NCBI GenBank assembly: GCA_021029095.1 | Contig: JAJOHG010000246.1 | Span: 1-37,962 of the forward strand | Direction of reading: 5' to 3' | Length of the DNA: 37,962 nucleotides | Source of the DNA: Phellopilus nigrolimitatus | Lineage: Eukaryota > Basidiomycota > Agaricomycetes > Hymenochaetales > Hymenochaetaceae | Shown: in pieces, positions 1 through 10,330 of the stretch | How positions within the stretch are numbered: position 1 is the first letter of the stretch | Layout of the letters: each line of letters starts with the position of its first letter | Made by a program: the position numbers and the translations under genes | Notes under the pieces: generated by a model | Database searches by the model: none | The model's input: the letters and a program-made list of their open reading frames with translations, nothing else | Told to the model about the DNA's origin: nothing

Positions 1-322
1 TCAATCAGAGTAATGATGCGGAGGTAGCCGCCGAAGTCGTGGTAGCAGATGGTAGCAGGTGGGTTGTGATGGCTTTCGAAGGATCGACATGCGATCGGCA
101 GTCCGAGACACGCTGAGCAGGCCAACCATGCGTCAGGGCGATCCAGAACCCCGACACACCAAACTTGAAAGGGGTTAGAATTAGTTACCACTCCAACTCC
201 GTGTCCGGTCGATAACGGATGATTCACTTCACCCCGTGTGCGCTATATAGGCCGCACAGCCAGCTTGCGCACTGCGACAGACGCCCTCACTGGCGGGCAC
301 CAGCCAACTTCAAGTCCACAGC
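1..322. other. Left-edge stretch without a recognised gene
   Basis: I see no supported coding exon here. Short frames exist on both strands, but none shows a family motif or a convincing splice pattern. The 3' part presumably holds the promoter and 5' leader of the DUF6534 gene that starts at 323. Confidence 0.4.
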
Positions 323-2143
323 ATGGCACACGGGTTGACGGACAAGGAATGGAGCCAGGTCCTATGGTTGCTGGGTCCATGGGTGCGTCGCCGTCCACCC
401 TGGCTGAAGAAAAGATACAGCGTTGACGATCGAGAATTTTTTTCGCGTAGCTCATTGGCGGTTTCTTGGACTTCATCTCCAAGGCGTCCTATTCTGCCAG
501 GTGAGTTTATTTCGCCGATCGTCTCCAGCGCACTTTGTTTTCTCACTTCGGCGGTCCGGTGTCGCAGTTTGTCAACTATTTCAGCTGGTACAAGGACGAT
601 AAGTTGTTCTTGCGGTGGATGGTTGCGGTGCTCGTGCTGTTGACGACGCTCAAGTCGGCCCAGTCTTTGTAAGTTTGTATTTATCGTGTGCGTTTCAATG
701 TCTCAAATGGCTAACTATGGATGAAGCCTGCTGGTCTGGCAGCAGAGCATCGTGCACTTCGCTGATGTCGAAGGCGCGGTCGAGCTCGCGTATACGACGT
801 GGTGGCAGTCTGGCAATGGGCTCATGGTGAGCATTGACAGCTAAACTTTTCTCTTTCTTTTTATCATTCTCTGCTCCACAACTCCTATCTGCGCTTCTCG
901 TTTTTGCTCTTTCGACATCTATTTTCTGACCTGTACGTTCTGACAAGGTCGCGACCATCGGCGCGTACGTGCAAACGTACTTCTGCTTTCGTCTCTGGTC
1001 CATCTCGCGCAGATGGGGGTCATCGCCCCGGTCGCCACCATCCTCCTCTTCGCATATGTCGCGAGTGTTGTCGCAGTATGTACCCAGTCGCTTCTGTGTC
1101 CCTTCGCCTTGTCTTCTGACACGGGTCCCCTACCAGGTGTACTATACCTCGACTTCCAACACACCTATGATCGGCCTTTGGTGTACGTCCTGCGTCTCTG
1201 TCTTCTTCTATCCGATCTTACTTATTTCTCCTTCGTCGCTTCGATCAGATGCGGCACATCTCAGCTCGGTCTTCGCAGGAGACACGCTGCTCGCAAGCAC
1301 GACTGCGTACTACCTACTGACCGCGTCGCGCAGCGCGTTCAAGCAGTGCGTATACTTCTTCTCGAATTGCTGAATGTACCATCTTACAAACCCATCCGTA
1401 GAACGAATGACATGATCAACAGACTCGCGCGGCTGACGTTTCAGACCGCCACGCCCGCTGCTGTGTGGTGCGCCCCGTTTTACCCTTTCTCATTTGTCTT
1501 TTGTGCTGACTCGCCCGCTCGTATTGCACCGTGCAAACAGCGCGATGCTGAACCTCGTGTTCTCGCAGGTGTACAGCGGCGAGAACAAGCTCGTCTCCTC
1601 GGCATTCAACATGGCGCTCCCCGTACGTCCTTTACTCATCTTCCTTCACGCGCCGCTGCTAATTCCCTTCTCCCCGCGCTCCTTTTCAGAAGATATACGC
1701 GATCTCGATGATGTGGACGCTCAACGCGCGGCGCGCGATCCGCGTCGGCGGACACCACAGCACGGGGACCTTCACGAGCAGCGTCGAGCAGGCCGCGCGC
1801 TCTCGGCGGGTGAGTCGCGCTCGATCATCCGAGCGATCGCATCTGCGAAGTTGCGACTTATTATAACTGCTGCCTTCTTCAGCGCGAGGACGTCGAGCTC
1901 GGCCGGCTGGGCGCGATCCAGATCCGCACGGAGACGGAAACGGTGCAGCAAGCCGACGTACGTACATCCTATCTGCAAAATTACCCGTCTGTCTACTCTC
2001 TGCGCGTTGGGGACGAGCTAACGCGGCCTGCGCAGGACATGGCGATCTCGGAACCGAAGCCAGACAAGTATCAAAACAGCGACGCGGAATCGCAGGCGAG
2101 CTGCAGGTCCAGCCGCGTCTATACGAAGTGCATCGTTCGCTGA
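323..2143 (+). CDS. DUF6534-type seven-helix membrane protein, frame interrupted twice
   Basis: This is a predicted integral membrane protein of the basidiomycete DUF6534 type; its biochemical role is unknown. Twelve exons read 323-382, 451-500, 568-668, 727-826, 948-1075, 1137-1182, 1249-1345, 1402-1467, 1541-1622, 1690-1809, 1883-1957 and 2036-2143. Family-like segments run in order: LGPWLIGGFLDF, LFLRWMVAVL, TIGAYVQTYFCFRLW, VIAPVATILLFAYVASVVA, AHLSSVFAGDTLLASTTAYY, RLARLTFQT, AMLNLVFSQVYSGENKLVSS and the terminal YAISMMWTLNARR. The hydrophilic tail is probably cytosolic. Every junction keeps phase except two. Exon 2 is one base short of joining GVLFCQ to the next exon. Exon 5 needs one more G in the run at 1015-1019. 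Using the acceptor before 585 avoids the first break but drops six residues. With both bases present the protein would have about 344 residues. Sequence error or recent decay are both possible. Confidence 0.72.
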
Positions 2144-3369
2144 AAATTTCTCTGGTTCTCGTTTCCGGCGCGACCCGTGTGCGGACTGGCGCTCTCTTTT
2201 ACTTATCACATGTACTCTGTGCGGCTCTATGCTCTGCTTATTGTCTTTTTTTTATTCCTTTCTACGCCTCTCCTCTCCCGTGCTTTCTGTGCACCGTGTA
2301 CACCTTACTCTCTTTCCAGATCGTCTTTCCTGCGGCTGCGCCTGCAGACTTTGGCTTGGGTATCTGTAAATTATTACGTAGAGGAGACGACTGCTACATG
2401 TGGGGATTGTATCTGACCGCGCTGCGAAATGCCAATGCTGCACTACTGACTCAAAAATCGATTATGAAGGTCCGAACGCTGAACGGGACAAGGACAATGC
2501 GAGAGCGTATTAAATAGAAGAATGCGACCGCGTCTTCAGGCATCATGTCCTCGGAGACATCTTCGTGCCACGAGTCCCGAGCTTCTCAATCTCGAAAACT
2601 GTAGATGACCGCCCTTGCGTTCTGTCGGTAGAGCGCTCAGTCCCCCTGTCGAAAAATATTAGCGGAGGCTTTCCCCACAGAAGAACCAGCTCAAGCCTAT
2701 CCATGCCTCCCTCTGAAATCGGCTCTGCTATGTTGGCGCGCGGCGGATGGATCTTCCAGCCGATTATCAAGTGGCACGGTAGTATTCGCTGGCGGAGACG
2801 GAGGCAGGGGACGCGAACGATCGTCTGGCGTTCGAATACCCTCGAGTCGCTGGTCACGGAGATCGAGAGTGCGGACTTTCGTGCGCCATCGTGGGCGGCA
2901 TGCCCTTCACGCCGGTCTTTGAGGCTTCCGGGTAATCGCAATCTCTCCCTCGTTCCGCGAGATGTGCCGAAAGACTGGCCTTGACGAGGATAGCCCTCAC
3001 ACTGAAGCTGACCGGGCATCGGATCCTGGTCCGACATCTTCTGCGGCCATTCCTATCTAAATCTCGTTGTCAAGGAGACACATGCTTTTTAGTCTGGTGA
3101 TTTACACAAGTCATGTATCATTATGGACTCGAGCCTGTTGGAACTCGTTAATTGGTGTAGTTCGTTGAGCATTCAAATGAGAAATGCCCGCACTTCGTTT
3201 GCAAGCTTTTTGACGAGCTACAGAACGCAACTAAGAGTGTTGCCGCCCATCGTTCCCAGTGTCGACTGTTCAAACATTGTGCGGCGGTACTATTGCATGT
3301 CAAACACTTCGAACACAAGCAATGGTTGAGCGAGGCTACTGTGTGCGTCCCATTCTTATTTACGCTAGA
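2144..3369. other. Intergenic region, no recognised gene
   Basis: Pyrimidine-rich sequence after 2144 is probably the 3' UTR of the DUF6534 gene. Open frames cover about 2543-3037 on both strands, but none has a recognisable motif, splice pattern or supported start. An old gene remnant here is possible, but I cannot name one. Confidence 0.4.
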
Positions 3370-3670
3370 GTTGTCTTCAGAGACACTAGTCTCTTTTCAT
3401 GATCTGCGAGCTGAACGTCGAGCTCGTCGATTGTCTGAGGGCCACGCGGACCGACCGTGATCATCATCAGCGCCGACTCGTAGAAAATTCTGACACGTAT
3501 GGAAGAAAGTCCATCTGCGGCAAAAACAAGCAGAATATCTCCAGGATTCCAAAGTGAAGTCTTAATTAGATCTGATTCACATTACTTAACGTCCAATGCT
3601 CGACTCAATGATTGTATTGTGAGACTTACCAACGAGACCGAATGCATTCCCAATAAGATAGACTATGGGG
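3370..3670 (-). pseudogene. Possible two-exon 3' remnant of an unrecognised gene
   Basis: On the minus strand a short frame containing VYLIGNAFGLV ends at a GTAAGT donor near 3633. It can be joined in phase, across an intron ending in a TTTTTGCCGCAG acceptor, to a frame containing RVRIFYESALMMITVG, which runs to a stop near 3370. Splice signals plus open frame on both sides suggest the last exons of a gene. A stop codon lies just upstream of the first segment, so the rest is missing or broken. I do not recognise the family. Confidence 0.22.
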
Positions 3671-3915
3671 ATTTAGGGGGTCGCAAACTTTAGCCAGACT
3701 CGGAGGTGTAAGTGGTACTTGCAAGGAAATAGGATTGCCACAGCGTATGGAACTTGACAAAATGAGAGCTCTCGGACAGTCAGATCAATATTCTAGTGCT
3801 CACGACAGAAACGTAGCGAGGTGCCCGAGGAGCTCACAACGCATCGTACGGCGTACGTAGAATCTATGTTTCTCCAGTCGAGCTTGCGCTGAGCGCTGAG
3901 CGCTCGGCTACAGCT

Positions 3916-4435
3916 ATGACCGACACGGCCAAGGACCCATCGCGCCAAGACCCATTCGCCGTGTTGACTCAGACGCCATCCAGCCTCGCGTTCCTCCGTC
4001 TTCCACACCCCAGTATCCTCGTCTCCTCTCCGCATCGCAAGATCGATCCGTAATTCCTCCAAAGAATCCTTCTCGCCAGCAAGCTCAGAATTTGGCTCCT
4101 TTGTGTCCGTGTCCGCCGCGGAGGACCCGCTGGCCAGCGGCGCGCCATCTACTTCGGAATCGAAACCAGAGGAGGAGGAAGCCAGTGGACCGGCGGTGTT
4201 CGGCGGATTTGGCGACGAGGCGAGGCGGCGCGCGGAGCGTAATGGACGGCGCGCGCTGGTGCTGGACGAGCTGCGCACGAGCGCGACCCGTTGGCATGAC
4301 TCAGCGCTCCCAATCAGGAAGAAGCCGACGCGAACCCATCTCCTCCGTCTCCGTGTCCGCGACAGATGGCCCACCGAACAGCAGCGCGCCGCCCGGTCCT
4401 AATTCAAAACCAGGTGAGGAACGCAACGGATTGAG
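3916..4435 (+). repeat. Partial tandem duplication of the OXR1 N-terminal region
   Basis: Protein-level repeats occur in tandem. VSVSAAEDPLASGAP (from about 4101) matches VSVSATDGPPNSSAPP (from about 4353). DEARRRAERN followed by VLDELRTS (from about 4216) matches DEAMRRTAHN followed by VLDELHAH (from about 4445). An ATG at 3916 opens a short exon (3916-4012) that splices in phase at 4080 into the first unit, so the first unit keeps a plausible original N-terminus. The second unit is about ten bases shorter between the shared GAGGAA and GACGAGGCG words, which throws its own beginning out of frame. How the 3916 start connects to the TLDc exons is not clear. A splice out of unit one into the phase-0 position before 4436 would work but uses a weak donor. 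Confidence 0.5.
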
Positions 4436-5741
4436 ATGCCTAGTGACGAGGCGATGCGACGCACAGCGCACAACGAGCGACACGTGTTGGATGAGCTGCA
4501 CGCACACGAGGACGACCCGCTGGCATGGTTAAGTCCGGGGCGGGAAGACAGTGGACCCATTACAGAGAAACCCATCATGTCCGCGCTACGAGAGGCCGCG
4601 CTGAGCACGCCCACGTCCGAAGCGCTGCCGCCAACTCGTCGCCGCGCCTCTTCTCCCCCGATTTCCCGCACAAGCTCTGACACGGCGCTGCACCGTGTCA
4701 ACACCCACTCCCCGCCGACCTCGCGCAGCTGGATGTCCGCCCTCTTCGCGCGCGTACATGCACCGCCAGCGGCGAGGCACGGGCGGTACGCGACAGACGG
4801 CCACGCGGCGACGCTTCCGCTCCCAGCATCAAAATCGACGCGTGACGCAGCGCCTTCGCCGTTCGCCGCGCATTCCTTCGTTGCTCCCTCGGGGGCCCCG
4901 GCGTTCGCCGGCGACCGCAACTGGAACACGGCTGGCTTCGAGTTTGACGGCGGCAGAGGGGCGCCAGGCAGGTCGTTGACGCTACTCGGTCGGAAGGAGC
5001 CCACGAATCCCGTGCTCGACGGCGCGCTTGCCAACCTTGTGCGTTTCCTTCGTCTCTCCTAAGGTTCACAGTGCATTATAGCTAATACTAATGTACGCAG
5101 CTCCGCCCGCACCTCCCCGCTCTCGCTCGTCTCCCGCACAGCTGGTCGCTGCTTTACAGCTCTGACCAGCACGGCCTCTCTCTCAAGACGCTCTACGCGC
5201 GCTGTGCGCCGGCGCCGACGCGCAAAGAAGCAGGGCGGCTGTCTCCTTCCGGCTCCCTCGTTGCCGTGCAGGACGCGGACGGCGGGGTCTTCGGTGCGTG
5301 GGTCGGCGAGGGCGTGCACCTCAGCCACGGCGGCTATTACGGCGGCGGCGATTCGTAAGTTTAGTCCGGTAATTCGATTGCTGGGCGATTTCTCACTGGC
5401 GACTTGCAGCTTTCTGTGGCGCGTCGACCCGTTCGAGCCGCACGCGCTCAGTGTGTACAAGTGGACCGGGCGGAACGACTACGTCGCTCTCTGCGACACC
5501 GACGGCTTCTCCTTCGGCGGCGGGTACGTACATGTACTTCGCTCCTCCTCTTGTCTCCCTTTAACTTGAGCTCGAACGCAGGGATGGCCACTACGGGCTG
5601 TACCTCGACGGCAGCCTCGTCGAGGGTACGACACACCCCTGCCCGACCTTCGATAACGAGTGCCTCGCGCAGGGCGCGCGCAAGGGGCGCATGATCGCCT
5701 TCGAATGCGTTGGGCTCGAAGTCTGGGGCATCGGTCCATGA
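4436..5741 (+). CDS. OXR1: TLDc-domain protein, OXR1-like
   Basis: OXR1/TLDc proteins protect against oxidative stress; in fungi they also act on the vacuolar ATPase (family knowledge). Exons are 4436-5038, 5101-5354, 5410-5523 and 5582-5741, which join in phase to 376 codons. The N-terminal third is low-complexity and Ser/Pro/Ala-rich. The TLDc domain begins near residue 180 with LTLLGRKEPTNPVLD and continues through LRPHLPALARLPHSW, YSSDQHGLSLKTLYARC, VFGAWVGEG, SFLWRVDP, YVALCDTDGFSFGGG and HYGLYLDGSLVEG. It ends with the hallmark FECVGLEVWGIGP. The domain looks complete and intact. ATG 4436 is the first in-frame methionine after a stop. A longer form starting at 3916 through an alternative upstream exon is possible, because similar sequence lies there. 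Confidence 0.85.
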
Positions 5742-6844
5742 GGCCCGCTTGCGTCTTGAATGCTGTCGCTCTCTGTATGTTGCGGCTCCTACGGCTGTAA
5801 AAAAAGCACTGTTGTGACCACTCGCTCTCGTGCAAAATGGACTTCTTGCACGCATACCCCCTATCGCATCATATCCCACACCTCCCCGTCGGAGCTCATC
5901 TCCGTTAATTCGCTCCGTCCCGTTGCTCGCATGTACGTGTGTCTGTATTTCCCAGATGTGTCTAGAAACAAATGTGTGGATGTAAACGTCGATCTGTCAA
6001 GTCGCGCTTGAGATTTCTGTCTGTCTCTTTCGCCATGCCGATGAAGTGCAGGTCCCCGATGGCTCGTCTGGAATTCTGAATTGCGCGGATGGCGTTCTGT
6101 TGGTCACTCAAACCCGTAGGATGGCTGCGATCTCCTCGGCACCTCGCGCTCTCTCCTCCACAATCGAATATCGCTACCAGACAAAGCATGGGCCCTCTAA
6201 GTAACTAAGCACACGATACACAGAGACGTCCAAATTGAGCGAGCCTGTGCGTCGTGCTCCAAGGTGGTTGAGTTGTGCGATGCGTTCAAGACTGCTATAA
6301 AATATGCAGCGGCAGTCAAATCGGAAAACGGCGGACCTGGTTGATTGCCGAGAACCCGGCGTGATGAAGTTGCCCCGAGCTCGAGCGCAGTTTGACACGA
6401 TCGACACCGTCTGAACGCCATCCGTAACGATTCGAAGACCAATTGAAAGTTCCCATCAAGATTATTTCTCACTCTGCTCATTGCCGTCTGCTCCGCGGTA
6501 ACTGCGAAGTTAGTCTCGTCGCCCGGAGAAAATGAAGCTTGTTTCGTATAGCTAGCATGCGACCAGCAGGTGAGGATCAAGGTCTGTATCACGAAAAAAG
6601 TATTTTCTAACGTATTGTTCTCAGAGGGCTATCAAGTGACAGTCTTCCAGGAACTCTCCTAGTCTGTTTCAAATTGCTTTCGGAGCATTCGATCCAGAAG
6701 CTGATTGCGCCCTTTGCGTTAGAAAGCGACAATTCTCCTTTCCTATGCCCGGCGGGCTAGTGGCACCGATATAGCAATGGACAACACCCTTCAAAAGCTC
6801 AAAAACTCTTCGTTGCACGGTGTCCTGGAACTACCTCGCCCACG
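5742..6844. other. Intergenic region, no recognised gene
   Basis: No family motif is visible. Minus-strand frames around 5962-6189 and 6197-6592 are open but lack recognisable features or a good splice model. They could be remnants of a gene or chance frames. The last 100 bases should hold the promoter of the first mutarotase gene; I see no clear TATA box. Confidence 0.4.
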
Positions 6845-8572
6845 ATGTTCCGGAATTTCCTGGTGCTGCTCGTCAACCTGACGGCCATATTCTCCATCGC
6901 ATTTGCTGCAAACGCGCCTGGCTGGGTAAGTACGAACTCTTCGACTTTTATCCCCAAGCAAAAGTAACCGACAATTTGAAAGCCCTTCGATTTGACTACG
7001 CTCGCAGCTCCCGACAAGTCTATCACGGCCAAATTCGTGTCCTTCGGCGCGACCATGACGGAACTCTGGGTTGGGGATAAATTCGGCAATTTCAGAGATA
7101 TCATTCTTGGCTACGACGATAATGTTGGCTGCTTTTGCTTTGCGGTTTGATGCGGAGCTCAGTTCCTTTCGTCAGTCAAAGCTCCTCACGGATCCGGCAC
7201 ACCCGGTGTTCAACCCTATCGTTGGCCGGTAGGCTAATGCTTTCGATCTCACGACACGGTGTCCTCATACAACTTTAAGGTACGCAAACCGTATCAAGAA
7301 CGGTATGTTTATGTTAAGTTATGGCTTCTCTAGGACTCATGCTACTCATCTCAGGGACATTCTCAATTCCTATAACGAGGTACCCGCAGCCAGATGGGCC
7401 GAACGTGTTTCATATTCCTACGAATGACCATGATGGTGAGTAGATCCTCTCTTTGACTTGCATCGCGCCAATCTAAACTCCTAAAAGGGCTTGACACCCT
7501 GCACGGCGGTATCTACGGCTGGGACCGGCACAACTGGACGATCACCGCTAAAACCGCAACGAGCGTCACCTACAAGCATATCGACGCCGCAAATGAAGGC
7601 TTCCCCGGGAATGTTACAGCGTTTGTGCGTGGTTTCACTCAGGCAAATTCGCTGACTCGAATTTCACTGACGTTCTCCTAATAATGAAGGCGACGCATAG
7701 AGTGGAGAGCGGCGGAGTGCTCAAAACGACCGTGCATGCTTCTGCAACAGAGCTGACGCCCATCATGACGACACAGCACATATATTGGTTCGTGTTGTTT
7801 TCTCTTACATCTTTCTCATATTTCCGCGGTTGACGATTGGCATGCTCATTAGGAATCTGAACGCCTTCCAACAAGGAAGCGAGGACATCCTGAACCACAC
7901 GCTGCGCGTCGACGGTGCCAAGGTCGTTGCGACGGACTCGATTCAGATCCCGACCGGCCCGTTTATCGAGGTAGAGGGGACTGCATACGACTTCCAGAAG
8001 GCGCGAGAAATCGGCGATAACTGGAACGAGACTGTTGGTTATTGCGGACCAGGTGCGAATTTCAGCTCTACATCGATGTATAACAATTACTGATTGCGAG
8101 TCTCCAGGGTGCCAAGGATTCGATAACTGCTGGATTTACAACAATGACGAGAGCAGTTCGGCGGGTGTTTCTCTCTGGAGCACACTCTCCGGTATTCGGT
8201 CAGCCTATTTTCTTCATATCATGGGCTGTAAAACTCCATCTTACTTCGTTCGAATCGCAGCCTTGACATTACGACGAACCAACATGCCGTGCAGGTTTAC
8301 ACGGGCTACTGGCTCGACACGCCGCGCAAGGCCGTGCACGGTGGGCCGTCGCTGAATTACACCAAGTGGTCCGCGGTCGCAATCGAGCAGGAGGGCTACA
8401 TCGACGCGATAAACACCCCGGAGTGGGGTGTGAATCAGATCTGTGAGGGATTTCTCTTATTCGCCCATGCTATTAACTTCGCGAACTGTAATTTGTTGAT
8501 ATTACTTTTGCAGACGGCCCTGATAGGGATTTCGAATGGAGCTCGACGTACAAGTTCTCTGTCATTCACTAA
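6845..8572 (+). CDS. Secreted aldose 1-epimerase (galactose mutarotase), copy 1
   Basis: The predicted enzyme interconverts alpha and beta anomers of aldoses such as galactose and glucose. Eleven exons join in phase to 381 residues: 6845-6925, 6983-7123, 7176-7228, 7280-7302, 7355-7435, 7488-7624, 7690-7787, 7853-8052, 8108-8198, 8261-8442 and 8514-8572. Residues 1 to about 21 form a hydrophobic signal peptide (LVLLVNLTAIFSIAFA), so the protein is probably secreted. Family landmarks are the YANRI motif (93-97), DTLHGG with His132, TQHIYWNLN with His202, FDNCW with Asp277, and AIEQEGYIDA with Glu344. These match the two histidines, aspartate and general-base glutamate of the family. A paralogue with the same exon lengths lies 1.8 kb downstream. 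The gene appears intact. Confidence 0.93.
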
Positions 8573-10150
8573 CCTGCCTTTTACTGCATAGTTTCGCGAT
8601 ACAAGCTACCATGGTATTATGTCATTCTTTTCTCAAAGGGATTACACGTATATTCTGCCACTTACAATTAGTCCAGTCTCGAAATTTAAACTTGCTGAGC
8701 GCTGGCTTCACTTTGAAGCGGCAAGGATACACACGATCAGCGCGTCTTTTTCTTCAAATCAACAAGCCTGAAGCTTCACTCAAAATCGCGGAGCTTTCCC
8801 TAGAGCGCCTAAAGGACCCGGACGAGAAGAGCCGCGTTGAGTTCGATGCTCTTAAACAACAGGCGCTCAACGACTTGGAACCTCCACCTCCTGCTTCTTT
8901 TCCAAAATACCGGTCGAGATATGCAGCGAGATATCTGCCCTTGTTGCAGACAAAAATAGCGCGAAGATGCTCTTGCTCACACTCGTCTGCCGAGGCTGGC
9001 GGGAAATCATCCTCAACATGCCCTGGTACTCACACCAAGGGACGAGCGGCACAAAGGTCGATGCGTGGCTGAAACGGTCCAAAGGAACCCTCTCGAGCCT
9101 GGAGATCCGCAGAGACTTCGATTTCGATGCCTGAAAGTAACCCTATCCGATGAAACGAGATCAGTGGATCAGGCTCTTCCCTCAGGGGCGCTCGCCCAGC
9201 TTCAGCTACAGGCGCTCGAAGTCAACACCTCTCGTCAACGCTTACTATACCCGGATGACAATCCCTTTATAACTTTGGCTATGCCGCGCTTATCTTCACT
9301 CGTAGTTGATTGGATTGGCACTTCATGGAAGTGCCTTCTCCCATGTATGTACTGTTTTGAGGACGCTCAATATCCAAGGAGACATGATCGCACCCTGTGG
9401 TATCTCCCCAGTCCTTGCGCAACTCGAGACACTCATGCTCGCTTCGCTTGAGACGTTTCTGCAAGTTCCGATTGAGTTTCCCGAGTCCATTGAACTCGCT
9501 CACCTCCGTCACCCCCATTTGTCCGTCCCGCGAAGCACCAATGTATACTTGCGCTACCTCCGCTTCCCAAAACTTGAGGCACTTTACATAGAAAGGGCAG
9601 GTGTTCGACTTGAGGACGGGCGTTGCCTCGATGTGCTAGCAGAGCAGTCCCTGCCACGCCTCACGGATCTGCCGCGGTCTCGAGCGCCAGGACGTACTTA
9701 TATCGCACCTCCAATCGACGCTTAAGCTAAAGCGCTCTGCTTATTGGCGGTGCATAAAGACAGAAGTAGTCAACACTATCCTTGCGGCGCTGGTGGAGCC
9801 AGGTTCCAATTCCTATTTCCCAAGGAGGGTCGGAGAGAAGCGAGCGGCCGAACTGCTGTCCGCGTTTGCAGCACTTGGACTTTACGGGAACCGTGGATCT
9901 GAAAGCGGGACCCATCGTACAGCTTGTCAAGTCGTGGCATTGCAAAAAGATTCAGACCCGTCTTCTACATTTACGGCTGAATTCTTCGTGCTCGTTCGCG
10001 TCCTGCCTTGTGCTCGGGGTCGAGTCGTCACCGTGCCCGTCGCCCAGTTGCTCTTGAGTTCGCAATGCGCGAGCGGCTGAGCTGTCCAGCGTGCGCGACG
10101 GTCTGCGGGCCGGCGAGTCTTCCTAACCGACGCAGCCGAGCCGCGCCGGG
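8573..10150 (+). pseudogene. Decayed TPR/F-box/LRR protein gene
   Basis: Four segments in changing frames read in the order of a fungal TPR plus F-box plus leucine-rich-repeat protein. About 8690-8880 resembles a terminal TPR helix pair (SARLFLQINKPEASLKIAEL, then SLERL). About 8900-9130 is the F-box (KIPVEICSEIS, MLLLTLVCRGWREIILNMPW). About 9130-9300 and 9310-9700 hold repeats such as LAQLQLQALEV, MPRLSSLVVDW, LAQLETLMLASLE and FPKLEALYIERAG. About 9850-9950 has CPRLQHLDFTGTVDLKAG, a late repeat. No introns explain the frame changes, and in-frame stops occur, so this is a pseudogene. Such proteins are substrate adaptors of SCF ubiquitin ligases. It lies between the two mutarotase copies. 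The coordinates also include flanking sequence with no other gene. Confidence 0.65.
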
Positions 10151-10268
10151 GACGTCATCGCACGTCATCTGCGTGTTGCAGAGCCCACGTGAGAGGCGGG
10201 GATGATTGGCGGTGATCGGCTGACGCCGCTCCTTCGGATCAGCAGCATCGTCACGTGGCTATCCCCGC
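10151..10268 (+). promoter_or_regulatory. Promoter region of mutarotase copy 2 with clustered motifs
   Basis: Upstream of the ATG at 10331 are two CACGTG E-boxes (10186-10191 and 10252-10257). Two sites fit the CreA/Mig1 carbon-catabolite consensus SYGGRG: GCGGGG at 10196-10201, and CCCCGC (reverse strand) at 10263-10268. An ATTGG inverted CCAAT box lies at 10204-10208 and a GACGTCAT CRE-like site at about 10151-10158. Their density within 120 bases suggests regulated expression, perhaps glucose repression. Short motifs also occur by chance, so this is a prediction. Confidence 0.35.
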
Positions 10269-10330
10269 CTCCTTCAAAAACACTTGAATTTTCATCATCG
10301 CGTCGGCTTCTGAATTCGCCCCCTTCCACG

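Noticed and set aside
501..528. A 28-base intron after exon 2 of the DUF6534 gene
   Set aside because: It would keep a phase, but the length is below anything else in the window and a 67- or 84-base intron fits normal splicing.
3793..4374. Long antisense frame opposite the OXR1 N-terminal repeat
   Set aside because: It is open because the repeat is GC-rich; it lacks domains and overlaps better-supported plus-strand coding sequence.
6197..6592. Minus-strand frame of about 130 codons
   Set aside because: No recognisable motif, no supported start context and no splice partner.
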